NCBI GenBank assembly: GCA_035496255.1
Contig: DATJEU010000122.1
Span: 1 to 64,000, forward strand
Length of the DNA: 64,000 nt
Direction: 5' to 3'
From: Gp6-AA40 sp035496255
Lineage (GTDB): Bacteria > Acidobacteriota > Vicinamibacteria > Vicinamibacterales > UBA2999
A program made the position numbers and the translations under genes. The notes below the pieces were generated by a model, which saw only the letters and a program-made list of their open reading frames with translations, was not told the DNA's origin and did not search any database. Shown in pieces: positions 16,802 to 24,562 of this stretch; position 1 is the stretch's first letter; each line of letters opens with the position of its first letter.

Positions 16802-17543
16802 CGCCGTGATCGCGCTGGTCGCGCTCACGGCTGCTGGCACAGGGTCCGCGCAGACCACGGCGCCGCGCGTCTTCGACGTCGTCTCACTCAAGCCGAACAC
16901 GTCCCTGAGCGGTCAGAGCAATCTGAACGACGCGCAGGGCGGGCATTTCGCCGCCGAGAACGTATCGCTCGGTCAATTGATTCGGGTCGCCTACGGCGCG
17001 CGTCCGGCCGGCAATGCGTACTCCGACGTCTCGGGCGGGCCGTCATGGATGTACTCCGACCATTTCGATATCAGGGCGACGACGAACACGCAGCCAGACC
17101 GGGCGGCGCTGCTGGCGATGATTCGCGCGATGCTCGCGGACCGTTTTCACCTGCGCACGCATGCGATCCCGCGCGAAGAGTCGATCCTCGAGCTTCGCCT
17201 TGTCCGTGAGGGCAGGCTCGGCCCGAGGCTGAAGCCGTCATCGGCCGCGTGCGGCGAATCTGGTGTCCGGTGCTCGCTGACGAACGGGCCTGGAACGATC
17301 GCTGCCACAGCCGTGCCGATGGAGGGACTCGCACACATGCTGTCGGATTGGCTCGACGGCCATCTCGACGTTCGCGACCACACCGGCCTCACCGGCAGGT
17401 TCGCCGTCGATCTCACGTGGAGCACGAACGACGTGCCGCTGGAAACGGCGTTACGGGATCAACTTGGACTGAAGCTGGTGGCCGGGAAGGCGCAGGTGCC
17501 GATTCTAATCATCGACGGCGCTCAGAAGCCGGGGGCTGACTGA
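16767..17543 (+). CDS. TIGR03435 family secreted protein (second of tandem pair)
   Basis: 258 residues if read from TTG 16767, chosen because GGAGG lies 6 nt upstream and the resulting N-terminus (basic SNGRRR then VIALVALTAAGTGSAQ) is a proper signal peptide. The alternative GTG 16806 would remove the basic part. Family motifs FDVVSLKPN, RFHLRTHAIPREESILELRLVREGRLGPRLKPS and DHTGLTGRFAVDLTW are present. It contains a Cys pair (ACGESGVRC) absent from the first copy. Divergence between the two copies is large, so the duplication is old. Confidence 0.88.
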   Translation: MSITSNGRRRTSAVIALVALTAAGTGSAQTTAPRVFDVVSLKPNTSLSGQSNLNDAQGGHFAAENVSLGQLIRVAYGARPAGNAYSDVSGGPSWMYSDHFDIRATTNTQPDRAALLAMIRAMLADRFHLRTHAIPREESILELRLVREGRLGPRLKPSSAACGESGVRCSLTNGPGTIAATAVPMEGLAHMLSDWLDGHLDVRDHTGLTGRFAVDLTWSTNDVPLETALRDQLGLKLVAGKAQVPILIIDGAQKPGAD

Positions 17544-17589
17544 TTGTCCCGCTAAGGTAACCCGGCAACGACGAACTCCCAAAAATGGC

Positions 17590-17623
17590 AACTCCCAAGT
17601 ACCCGCGAGGGCACTTGGGAGTT
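17590..17623. terminator. Inverted repeat between convergent genes (AACTCCCAAGT type)
   Basis: AACTCCCAAGT (17590-17600) pairs with ACTTGGGAGTT (17613-17623), an 11-bp perfect stem with a 12-nt loop. It lies between the ends of a plus-strand and a minus-strand gene, so a bidirectional terminator is likely although there is no T-run. Related AACTCCC/GGGAGTT sequence occurs near 28050-28130 and 56897. Confidence 0.55.
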
Positions 17624-17649
17624 GGGGTCGGTATTGAAGGTCGGGAGTT

Positions 17650-20600
17650 CTAAAAGTTGATCTGCGCGCTGATCTTGGCGAACCGCGGCTGCAGGATCGA
17701 GTTCGGCCGCAGCCACGTGGTGGTGTTCGGTGAGAACGTTTCGTTGTACGTCAGCACCGGGTTGGCGTTGAACAGGTTGTAGATGTCGACGCCGACGTTC
17801 GTCCTGGTCCGCTTGAAGCGCAGGATCTTGCCGATGCGCAGGTCGAACTCGTTGACGCGATCGCCGTACAGCGTGCCCGGCTCGATCAGGTTGACGGTAA
17901 CTGTGTTGCTGGAGCCCGCGAACGGCCGGGTGAGCGTGGTGTTCGCCTGGGACGCCGCGTAGTTCGCGGCGAGCGACGATCCCTGATCGCTGCGGAATGT
18001 CGCCGCCACCTGCACGTCCACCTTGGGAAGCGTGTACGAGCCGAGGCCGGTCGCGCGCAGCAGCGCCGTGGTGGTGTTGCACCACGGATTGGTCGGGTTG
18101 CTCTCGGGCAGTGCGTTGCGGATGTCACACGAGTCGAAATTGGTGCGTGCGTAGTTGAATCCGCCCTGCACCATGAGACCGAATCGCGGCCGTGCGGTGA
18201 TGTTCAGGCTGAGCGAGTCGGTCGACTGCGTCTGCGCCCCGAAGCGATCGGCCAGGGTCACGAAGTTGTCGAGGAGGCGGGCGTTGGCTGCCGACGTGAT
18301 GTTGAGCACGTTCGCCAACTGGCCGCCACCGCCGCCGGGCAGTCGCGCATCGCTCGGGATCAATACGGCGAAGCTGTCGTAGTCGGCCGGTCCGACATTC
18401 CGATTGTCGGTGGCGCTGAAGTTCAGCAGCCACCGCCGCTGGTAGCTGAATTCCGCCGACATGCGCGGCAGCAGCTGCTGCTGGACCGACGCGCCCCACT
18501 GCCAGTCGCCGGAGCGCACGCCCCAGCCCTTCGTCAACGTCGGGTCGAGCGTGGACGCCACCACTTCGGTGCCGAAGTTCGGGCTGCCGACGCCGCACGT
18601 GTCGATCGAGCCGGTGGTCGTCGGGCTCTGCGCCGCCTGGCTCATGAGGTCGCAGTCCACCACCTTGTCGTTGTTGTTGTCGGTCCACTGACGCGAGACC
18701 GACGTCGACAGCCGCCCGATCGGGTTGTTGGTGATGAAGAAGCCGGCGTTCTGCGCCGCTTCGAGATAGCGGCCGAAGTTGAACTTCACCGACGTCTTGC
18801 CGTTGCCGAACACGTCCATCGCGACGCCGCCACGCGGGGTCAGATCGTTGTACGACGACCCGTCGGTGAACGGGAACGACTTGCCCTGTGGAAAGAAGCG
18901 GACGGGGATGATCTCCTGCGCCGGGAAGTAGCTCCACGCGTGGTCGTAGCGCAGCGCGCCCTGGAACGTGAAACGTCCCACCGTGTAGGAGTCCTGGAAG
19001 TAGTACGCCATCGTCCGGACCCGCTGCTTGCGCGTGAACTGGTTGATGGTCTGCGTGAACTGGTTCGGCACGGCGTTGTTGAACCGATAGGTGAGGAACT
19101 GATCGTTGCTGAAGTTGGTCTGGTTGTCGCTCATGTGAGCGCCCTGGTACCCGAGCTTCATGTTGTGCGCGCCCATCACGTACGAGGCGCTGGCCTGGAA
19201 GTTGAGGACCACCGTCCAGTTCGACGCCCAGTTCGGCGAGCGGTACGTCAAGTTGCCGATGCCGTGTTCACACGGCTGTCCGGGTGAGGTGACCGGGATC
19301 GTGGTACCCGGCACGTTGCCGGTGCACTGATCGAGGACGCGAATCAGGTTCGGATCCTGGCCCGGCATCGGCGCGCCGCCCCAGCGGCTCATATAGGTGC
19401 CGAAACCGGCTTGCAGCAGCAGTTTGTTGGTGCGCGGCGACGTCCAGCGCAACTGCTGGATGCGCTGACCGAAGTGTCGGTAGGTGCCCACTTCCGGAGC
19501 GACCGATGCGGAGCACGACGGCGTCGGCGAGGCGCCCGCGCAGATGATTTGACCGGCATCCGAGTGGCGGCATCCCTTCGCGTCATCCGAGAAGGCCGCG
19601 CCTTCACAGGGCACCTGCTCGTCCCAGAGGCCGCTCACCTTGTTCTTCGGGCTGACCTGCGCCGTAAGGCGAAGCGCCTGGTTCTGGAAGGCGGCCGCCT
19701 GGTAGGCGGGACGCGTCTTGTCCGGAACGTAGGTCCACTTCGTCGGATCGTTCGCATTCAGGTTGGCGTACATGCCGGGCACCGTGTTCTCGTAGCCCTC
19801 GTTGCGCACGTTCAGGAAGAACCACAGCCGATCCTTCTTGATCGGTCCGCCGACCGCGGTGTTGTAGTCCCACAGATTCTTGAACGCCGCCGGCGTGGTC
19901 GCGCCGCGCGACTGGAGGTCGGCGTCGTAGTTGTCGCCGACCATGCCCTCGGTGACCTTCGAGAAATAGAGCTGCCCGGAGAACTGGTTGCCGCCCTCCT
20001 TGGGCACGATGTTGAGCGTCGGGCCGCCGACTTCGGATTCGCCAAGGCCGCCGGAGGCGGTCAGGACGATTTCCTGCGCGTTGTTCACGTCGGCGACGTA
20101 CGCCGACACGCCGGCGCCGTTGAACGCGGTGCCGACGCTGATCCCATCCACCTGCAGCCGCCCTTCGTTCGATCGTCCGCCGGCGCCCCCGAACACCACC
20201 ATGTTCGGCGCCACTTGCGTGTTCGACGCCGCGCCGGACTGCGTGACCGTATTCGGCATCAGCGTCATCAGGCCGGCGTAGGAGCGGGCAGCCGGAATCG
20301 CGTTGATCACGTCGTTACTCAGCGTCGTCTGACGGCTGACGCTCTGGACGTCGACGATCGGCGTCTCGCCGGTGACGACTACCGTCTCCTGGAGGGCGCC
20401 GACTTTCATGTCCGCGTTGATCGTGGCGATGAAGGATCCGGAGAGCTGAATCCCCTCGCGCTTGACCGTCGTGAAACCAGCCAGCGAGAACGTGATGGAG
20501 TAGGTGCCGGCCCGCAGATCGAGGATGCGGTACTGACCATCGCCATCGGTGGTCGCCGTGCGAACCTTTTCGATCAGTTCAGGGTTGGCGGCTTCAACGG

Positions 20601-20727
20601 TGACGCCCGGCAGCACGGCTCCGGACGCATCCTTCACCACGCCGGTGATGCTCGCCTGGGCGAAGACGAGCGATGGAACGACGAGTAATCCCACGAACGC
20701 CAGGCTTGCGGCGCAGAGTCGGCGCAT
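17650..20727 (-). CDS. TonB-dependent receptor-like outer-membrane protein with carboxypeptidase-regulatory domain
   Basis: 1025 residues. A signal peptide (residues 1-23) is followed by a transthyretin-like carboxypeptidase-regulatory domain (SITGVVKDASGAVLPGVTVEAANPELIEKVRTATTDGDGQYRILDLRAGTYSITFSLAGF). A plug domain follows (ETVVVTGETPIVDVQS), then a very large beta-barrel ending in Phe (AKISAQINF), the usual outer-membrane insertion signal. This architecture is the abundant oligosaccharide/peptide-type receptor of acidobacteria. The ligand is unknown. No TonB-box was identified with confidence. It stands alone, with a repeat-filled spacer upstream. Confidence 0.93.
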   Translation of the reverse strand: MRRLCAASLAFVGLLVVPSLVFAQASITGVVKDASGAVLPGVTVEAANPELIEKVRTATTDGDGQYRILDLRAGTYSITFSLAGFTTVKREGIQLSGSFIATINADMKVGALQETVVVTGETPIVDVQSVSRQTTLSNDVINAIPAARSYAGLMTLMPNTVTQSGAASNTQVAPNMVVFGGAGGRSNEGRLQVDGISVGTAFNGAGVSAYVADVNNAQEIVLTASGGLGESEVGGPTLNIVPKEGGNQFSGQLYFSKVTEGMVGDNYDADLQSRGATTPAAFKNLWDYNTAVGGPIKKDRLWFFLNVRNEGYENTVPGMYANLNANDPTKWTYVPDKTRPAYQAAAFQNQALRLTAQVSPKNKVSGLWDEQVPCEGAAFSDDAKGCRHSDAGQIICAGASPTPSCSASVAPEVGTYRHFGQRIQQLRWTSPRTNKLLLQAGFGTYMSRWGGAPMPGQDPNLIRVLDQCTGNVPGTTIPVTSPGQPCEHGIGNLTYRSPNWASNWTVVLNFQASASYVMGAHNMKLGYQGAHMSDNQTNFSNDQFLTYRFNNAVPNQFTQTINQFTRKQRVRTMAYYFQDSYTVGRFTFQGALRYDHAWSYFPAQEIIPVRFFPQGKSFPFTDGSSYNDLTPRGGVAMDVFGNGKTSVKFNFGRYLEAAQNAGFFITNNPIGRLSTSVSRQWTDNNNDKVVDCDLMSQAAQSPTTTGSIDTCGVGSPNFGTEVVASTLDPTLTKGWGVRSGDWQWGASVQQQLLPRMSAEFSYQRRWLLNFSATDNRNVGPADYDSFAVLIPSDARLPGGGGGQLANVLNITSAANARLLDNFVTLADRFGAQTQSTDSLSLNITARPRFGLMVQGGFNYARTNFDSCDIRNALPESNPTNPWCNTTTALLRATGLGSYTLPKVDVQVAATFRSDQGSSLAANYAASQANTTLTRPFAGSSNTVTVNLIEPGTLYGDRVNEFDLRIGKILRFKRTRTNVGVDIYNLFNANPVLTYNETFSPNTTTWLRPNSILQPRFAKISAQINF

Positions 20728-20900
20728 TGGACAGTCCCTCTCTCCCGTATGGTCGAAGTGCGAAGTTCGAAGTCCGACGCGCGAAATCCGAAGTTCGACG
20801 TCGGAGTTTTGGTGCGTGAGGTTCGGGCGCGGATTATGCCCTCGACTGTGTCAGCCGGTTGTCAAAAATCAGTCAAAGCCGCGGCAGCGGGACGGAGTGG

Positions 20901-21016
20901 CCGGCTTCAGCCGGGCCGAGTGGGTCGTACGACCGGCTTCAGCCGGAGCCGGCCCTGGCAGGCCGGCTTCACTCATGCCATCGGCCGGCCCCTCGCAGGT
21001 CCCGGCTTCAGCCGGG
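20901..21016. repeat. Cluster of four dispersed palindromes
   Basis: CCGGCTTCAGCCGG occurs at 20901-20914 and 20933-20946, GCCGGCC-CTGGCA-GGCCGGC at 20949-20968, and CCCGGCTTCAGCCGGG at 21001-21016. The last is repeated exactly at 46522-46537. The spacer from 20728 to 21023 otherwise holds only short degenerate GTTCGAAGTCCGA-type repeats (about 20758-20812) and no gene. Confidence 0.85.
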
Positions 21017-21023
21017 CGCAAGG

Positions 21024-22271
21024 TCAATAGGTAACTGGGGTGAGGTAGGCCTTCAGGAGCCGGGCGAACCGGCGGTCCCGGCGGAAACCGTCGGCCAGCG
21101 GATCGACGCCAAGCGAATAGAGGCCGCCAACACTCTCGTCGATCGCGCGTTCGAGCTCACGAAACGCGTCGTCCACATTGCCGAGCGCCAGGTGGAGCCG
21201 CGCCACGCCGTACGAGTCCACGTACTCGGACTTCCGGCGGACGAGCAGGTCCCGGAGGATGGCTCGTGCCTCCTTGTCGCGATCGAGCTTGGTCAGGCAC
21301 ACGCCTTCCGAGGCACGTAACCACGACAACCCCTGGGAGATGACGACGCCGACGCGGTATTGCTCCAGCGCGGCGTCGAGCTGCCCGGAATATTCGAGCG
21401 CCGTGCCGTAGAAGGCGCGTGCCAGCAGCAGGTACGGGTGGAGTTGGATGGCCTGGGCGCCGAGCGACAGGGCGACGTCGAACTCGCGGCGCCATAAACG
21501 GACAGACACTTCGGTGGCAGCCGTCAGCGGCAGCAGCGGGTCGGCCGTGCGGGCGCGGCCGACCGAATCGAGCGCGGCATCGAGATCGCCGCGCGTGACG
21601 TTGAGAAGCGTCTGGCGCACGTGGGCGACTGCCAGCGCCGGTTTGTCCGCGATCGTCTGCTCGAATTCGGCGGCCGCTTCGTCGAGGCGGCGTTCGTACA
21701 GGTGCAGCCCGTGCGCGTAGTTGCAGCGCAGCTCCGGCGTGAGCCCGACGAGATCGACGGCGCGGCGATGGTTCTCCTTGAACCGCGGGTAGATGTCGCG
21801 GCCGGCGCGCGTGCCGAACGACGCCAGCATCAGGTAGGCGGCCGATTGTCCCTCGAAGGCCCGATGATCGCGCGGCGCCTCGGTTGCCGCGTGCTCGAAG
21901 CATTCGATGGCGCGTTCGAACCCTTCGCGCGAGCGCTGATTGAGAAAGTGCCAGCCAAGCCGGATCAGGGTGTCGGACTTCGGGATGAGCAGGCTGTAGC
22001 CGCCCTTCGGCTGCCGCCGGATCCACGACCCGCAGTCCTGGAGAATCTTGCGAACCTCGGCGATCGTGACGTCCACCGTGTGGCGCGAGACCGACGTGCC
22101 TGCCCACGCGTCGGCGATCAGCCGGTCGTAGTCCACTGCGCGGCCGCCATGGTCGGCGAGCGTGCGCAGGGCCTGGAATGCCTGCGGGCGCATGCGTAAC
22201 TCCACGCCATCGCGCAGCAGCCGGTTCGATGCAGGGTCGAGCGTGAATGGACCGAAGCTGATTTCCGCCAT
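21024..22271 (-). CDS. Winged-helix (OmpR/CadC-type) transcriptional regulator with TPR repeats
   Basis: 414 residues from ATG 22271, the first Met that keeps a complete DNA-binding domain. Longer readings add a low-complexity N-terminus overlapping the upstream gene. Residues 1-100 form an OmpR/PhoB winged helix (FGPFTLDPASNRLLRDGVELRMRPQAFQALRTLADHGGRAVDYDRL, SVSRHTVDVTIAEVRKIL, IRRQPKGGYSL). The rest is helical TPR-like repeats without a receiver or kinase domain, and no transmembrane segment. Such ToxR/CadC-like regulators sense small molecules or protein partners through the TPR part. The methyltransferase gene ends 83 bp upstream on the same strand. Confidence 0.88.
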   Translation of the reverse strand: MAEISFGPFTLDPASNRLLRDGVELRMRPQAFQALRTLADHGGRAVDYDRLIADAWAGTSVSRHTVDVTIAEVRKILQDCGSWIRRQPKGGYSLLIPKSDTLIRLGWHFLNQRSREGFERAIECFEHAATEAPRDHRAFEGQSAAYLMLASFGTRAGRDIYPRFKENHRRAVDLVGLTPELRCNYAHGLHLYERRLDEAAAEFEQTIADKPALAVAHVRQTLLNVTRGDLDAALDSVGRARTADPLLPLTAATEVSVRLWRREFDVALSLGAQAIQLHPYLLLARAFYGTALEYSGQLDAALEQYRVGVVISQGLSWLRASEGVCLTKLDRDKEARAILRDLLVRRKSEYVDSYGVARLHLALGNVDDAFRELERAIDESVGGLYSLGVDPLADGFRRDRRFARLLKAYLTPVTY

Positions 22272-22354
22272 GTGTTCGCCGCGAACGCTCGTCGGGGCAG
22301 GCCTTTCGCCTCCACGCAAGCCACGGCGGGACCACCCCGGCTTGGCGAAGGTGG

Positions 22355-23287
22355 CTAGACCCGCCCTTTCCGAAACACCGCAAAATGGTATTCGATCCAC
22401 CGGTTCGCCAGCGCCGTCTGCAGGGCGCTGCCGCCGAGGAGCGGCGCGAGTCGTACCGATAGCCATGTCTCCCTGGCAACCCCCGGCAGCCAACCGGTAA
22501 GGGCTGCCAGCACCGCGATGGCCCGATCGCGCGGACGCCGCAGTTCCAGATGCGGCGTGAGGTCAGTCGTCGCGATCTGCGTGAACCCCGCCGCCTTGGC
22601 CATTGCCGAGAGTTCGGTCGGCGTCAGCAGCGAATTGACGTGCCATCCGCGCGTGAACCGCGCGATCGTGCGGTGTGCGCGCGGACCGCCCACGGCCGCG
22701 CGCACGTCATCGCAGAGGATCAGCGTCCCACCCGATCGCAGGATGCGGGCGGCCTCCGAGAAGAAGCGCTCCGGCGACGGTCCGTGCACGAACGATTCGA
22801 TCGCGTAGGCGAGATCCGCCGTGTCGAGATCCGCGGGCAGCGCCGTGTAGTCACCTTCGATGATCCTCACACGGTCGGTGAGTCCCAGCGTCGCGACGCG
22901 CTGCTGCCCGAGACGCGCCTGCACCGGACTGAGGGTGACACCGGTACCGCGAATGTCACGGGCCGCCGCCAGATAGATCAGGCTCGCGCCCACGCCGCAC
23001 CCAAGATCGACGACGTGCTGACGGGGACTGTCGATCTCGCGGGCAATGAGGTTCTCGATGTAGCGAAACGCATCCGCCCGCGTGCGCACGCCTGGTCCCC
23101 AGACGGCGCGATGGATTGCGCCGATCTCTCCGCCCTGGCCGTGCCGGACGAAGGCGCTCGTGTTGCGGTCGTAGTACGTCCGAACCTGTCCGGCCGTGAA
23201 CGTGGAGCGGGCCACGGGGAGTTGTACCACGAGGGGCCGGGCTTCGAGCACGCGCGTGCCGTTTGCGCTGCCTTCGTCGAGGACCAT
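22355..23287 (-). CDS. Class I SAM-dependent methyltransferase
   Basis: 310 residues. After an N-terminal helical part (TFTAGQVRTYYDRNTSAFVRHG) comes the Rossmann SAM-binding motif I VVDLGCGVGASLIYLA (near residue 92), motif GTGVTLSPVQARLGQQRV, motif II (DLAYAIESFVHG) and post-motif ILRSGGTLILCDD. The arrangement matches sterol/cyclopropane/ubiquinone-type C- or O-methyltransferases. Substrate unknown. It precedes the winged-helix/TPR regulator on the same strand, which may regulate it. The short frame in front (GSANGTRVLEARPL) could mean the true start is a little further in. Confidence 0.85.
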   Translation of the reverse strand: MVLDEGSANGTRVLEARPLVVQLPVARSTFTAGQVRTYYDRNTSAFVRHGQGGEIGAIHRAVWGPGVRTRADAFRYIENLIAREIDSPRQHVVDLGCGVGASLIYLAAARDIRGTGVTLSPVQARLGQQRVATLGLTDRVRIIEGDYTALPADLDTADLAYAIESFVHGPSPERFFSEAARILRSGGTLILCDDVRAAVGGPRAHRTIARFTRGWHVNSLLTPTELSAMAKAAGFTQIATTDLTPHLELRRPRDRAIAVLAALTGWLPGVARETWLSVRLAPLLGGSALQTALANRWIEYHFAVFRKGRV

Positions 23288-23319
23288 GGGCCAAGGGTTG
23301 CGCGCATAGCGACTCGCAG

Positions 23320-23341
23320 AGGCCGACCTTCAGGTCGGCCT
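23320..23341. repeat. Dispersed palindrome (AGGCCGACC type)
   Basis: AGGCCGACC-TTCA-GGTCGGCCT has 9-bp perfect arms. A shorter version with the same arms (GGCCGAC ... GTCGGCC) lies at 1599-1618 and partial copies near 45095. It sits between the divergent methyltransferase and elongation factor P genes. Confidence 0.8.
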
Positions 23342-23378
23342 GGAGTCCGTCGCCCGGAGTCTGAACTCCGTAGCCCTG

Positions 23379-23384
23379 TACAAT
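23379..23384 (+). promoter_or_regulatory. -10-like hexamer of the elongation factor gene
   Basis: TACAAT ends 10 nt before ATG 23395. With normal spacing the transcript would begin 3-5 nt before the start codon, that is, almost without a leader. No Shine-Dalgarno sequence is present between them, which agrees with that reading. Confidence 0.45.
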
Positions 23385-23394
23385 CAGCACTCAC

Positions 23395-23970
23395 ATGGCG
23401 AGTCTGATTGAAGCAATCGATATCAAGCGGAAGATGTTCTTCGAACACGAAGGAGCGCCGTATCACTGTCTCGACGTGGAGGTCTCGAAGCCGACGGCGC
23501 GCGGCGGGCAGACGCTGGTCCGCATCAAGATGCGCAACCTGATCACGCGCGCAGTGTTCGACAAGACATTCAAGGCGGGCGAGAAGTTCAAGGAGCCGGA
23601 CCTGGTCGTCGAGCCGGCCACGTACCTCTACGCCGACAACGACGGTTTCCACTTCATGGACACCGCCTCTTACGAATCGTTCGCGCTCGGACGCGACGTG
23701 CTCGGTGACGACGCGGGGCTGCTGGCGGAGAATCTGGAAGTGCAGGTGCAGAAGTTCAACGGCCGGCCGATTGGCGTCCAGTTTCCGCCGATCGTCGAAC
23801 TGACCGTGACCCACACCGAGCCCGGCGTCCGTGGCGATACCGCCAGCGGCGGCGTCACCAAGCCGGCGACGCTCGAGACCGGTCTCGAGATCCGCGTTCC
23901 GTTGTTCATCAAGGAAGGCGAGCGCGTGAAGGTCCACACCGAGACGCGCGATTTCGCGGGCCGCGCGTAG
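23395..23970 (+). CDS. efpL: Elongation factor P family protein, EfpL/YeiP-like
   Basis: 191 residues with the three beta-barrel domains of EF-P. The KOW-like domain I tip loop reads SKPTARGGQ (Arg36) where canonical EF-P has the shorter KPGKG loop with a modifiable Lys. The longer PTARG loop is the mark of the YeiP/EfpL subgroup, which rescues ribosomes stalled on proline-containing motifs without needing Lys modification (established for the enterobacterial protein). Domain III ends ETGLEIRVPLFIKEGERVKVHTETRDFAGRA, as in both subgroups. No modification enzyme (EpmA, EarP, YmfI) is nearby. Whether a second, canonical efp exists elsewhere in the genome cannot be seen here. Confidence 0.88.
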   Translation: MASLIEAIDIKRKMFFEHEGAPYHCLDVEVSKPTARGGQTLVRIKMRNLITRAVFDKTFKAGEKFKEPDLVVEPATYLYADNDGFHFMDTASYESFALGRDVLGDDAGLLAENLEVQVQKFNGRPIGVQFPPIVELTVTHTEPGVRGDTASGGVTKPATLETGLEIRVPLFIKEGERVKVHTETRDFAGRA

Positions 23971-24003
23971 CGGCTCCAGTCACCAAGAGGCCATGACGCA
24001 CAA

Positions 24004-24065
24004 ACGACGGAACACGACGATCGCAATCGAAGAGTGATTCGTCGATGTCCGTCGTGGTGTCTTTT
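24004..24065 (+). terminator. Terminator after the elongation factor gene
   Basis: A long hairpin begins ACGACGGA and ends TCCGTCGT with a few mismatches in a stem of about 17 bp. It is followed by GGTGTCTTTT (T-tract 24062-24065). It separates the elongation factor gene from the convergent marR gene. Confidence 0.6.
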
Positions 24066-24079
24066 GGGGGCGCTCCGAG

Positions 24080-24562
24080 CTACTCGTCGCCCGCCGTGTC
24101 CCGCAGGCGTGCCGCGAGAGCGCCGAGCACGCGCTCGGTGGCGGCCACCTCCTGGCTGGAGTGGGAGCGCAGCAAACCCCGGACGGTGCTCTCGAGGGTG
24201 CCGCGCTGCTGGCGATTGGCGGCGGTGCCGCGCGGCGTCAGCGTCAGCAGCCGCCGTCGCGCATCGTCTTCGTGGCCGGTGCGGGCGATGAACCCGCCCG
24301 CTTCCAGCCGCTTGAGGATTCCCGACATCGTTCCCGGATGGACGTGCATCAGCGCGGCGAGACCGCCGCCGGAAATGCCGGCATGGCGGCCGATCAGCAG
24401 CAGGGTCATGCGCTGGGCGACGGTCAGGCCCAGCGATGACTCCATCCGCTTCGACACGCGTTCGAGCTCGTGATCAATCGACCAGATCAGCCGCATGAAG
24501 CGCAGTACGCGATCGTCACGCGCTTCGACGTCCTCGACCAGCCGTTCGGCCGTCGACGGCAT
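24080..24562 (-). CDS. MarR family transcriptional regulator
   Basis: 160 residues with the MarR winged-helix core: LTVAQRMTLLLIGRHAGISGGGLAALMHVHPGTMSGILKRLEAGGFIAR is the helix-turn-helix, and DDARRRLLTLTPRG is the wing with its conserved Asp/Arg. The start codon overlaps the stop of the ClC gene (ATGA), so it is the last gene of the small-membrane-protein/ClC/marR operon. A 22-bp palindrome of MarR-box type lies in that operon's promoter at 26350-26371, so autoregulation is likely. The inducer is unknown. Confidence 0.92.
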   Translation of the reverse strand: MPSTAERLVEDVEARDDRVLRFMRLIWSIDHELERVSKRMESSLGLTVAQRMTLLLIGRHAGISGGGLAALMHVHPGTMSGILKRLEAGGFIARTGHEDDARRRLLTLTPRGTAANRQQRGTLESTVRGLLRSHSSQEVAATERVLGALAARLRDTAGDE

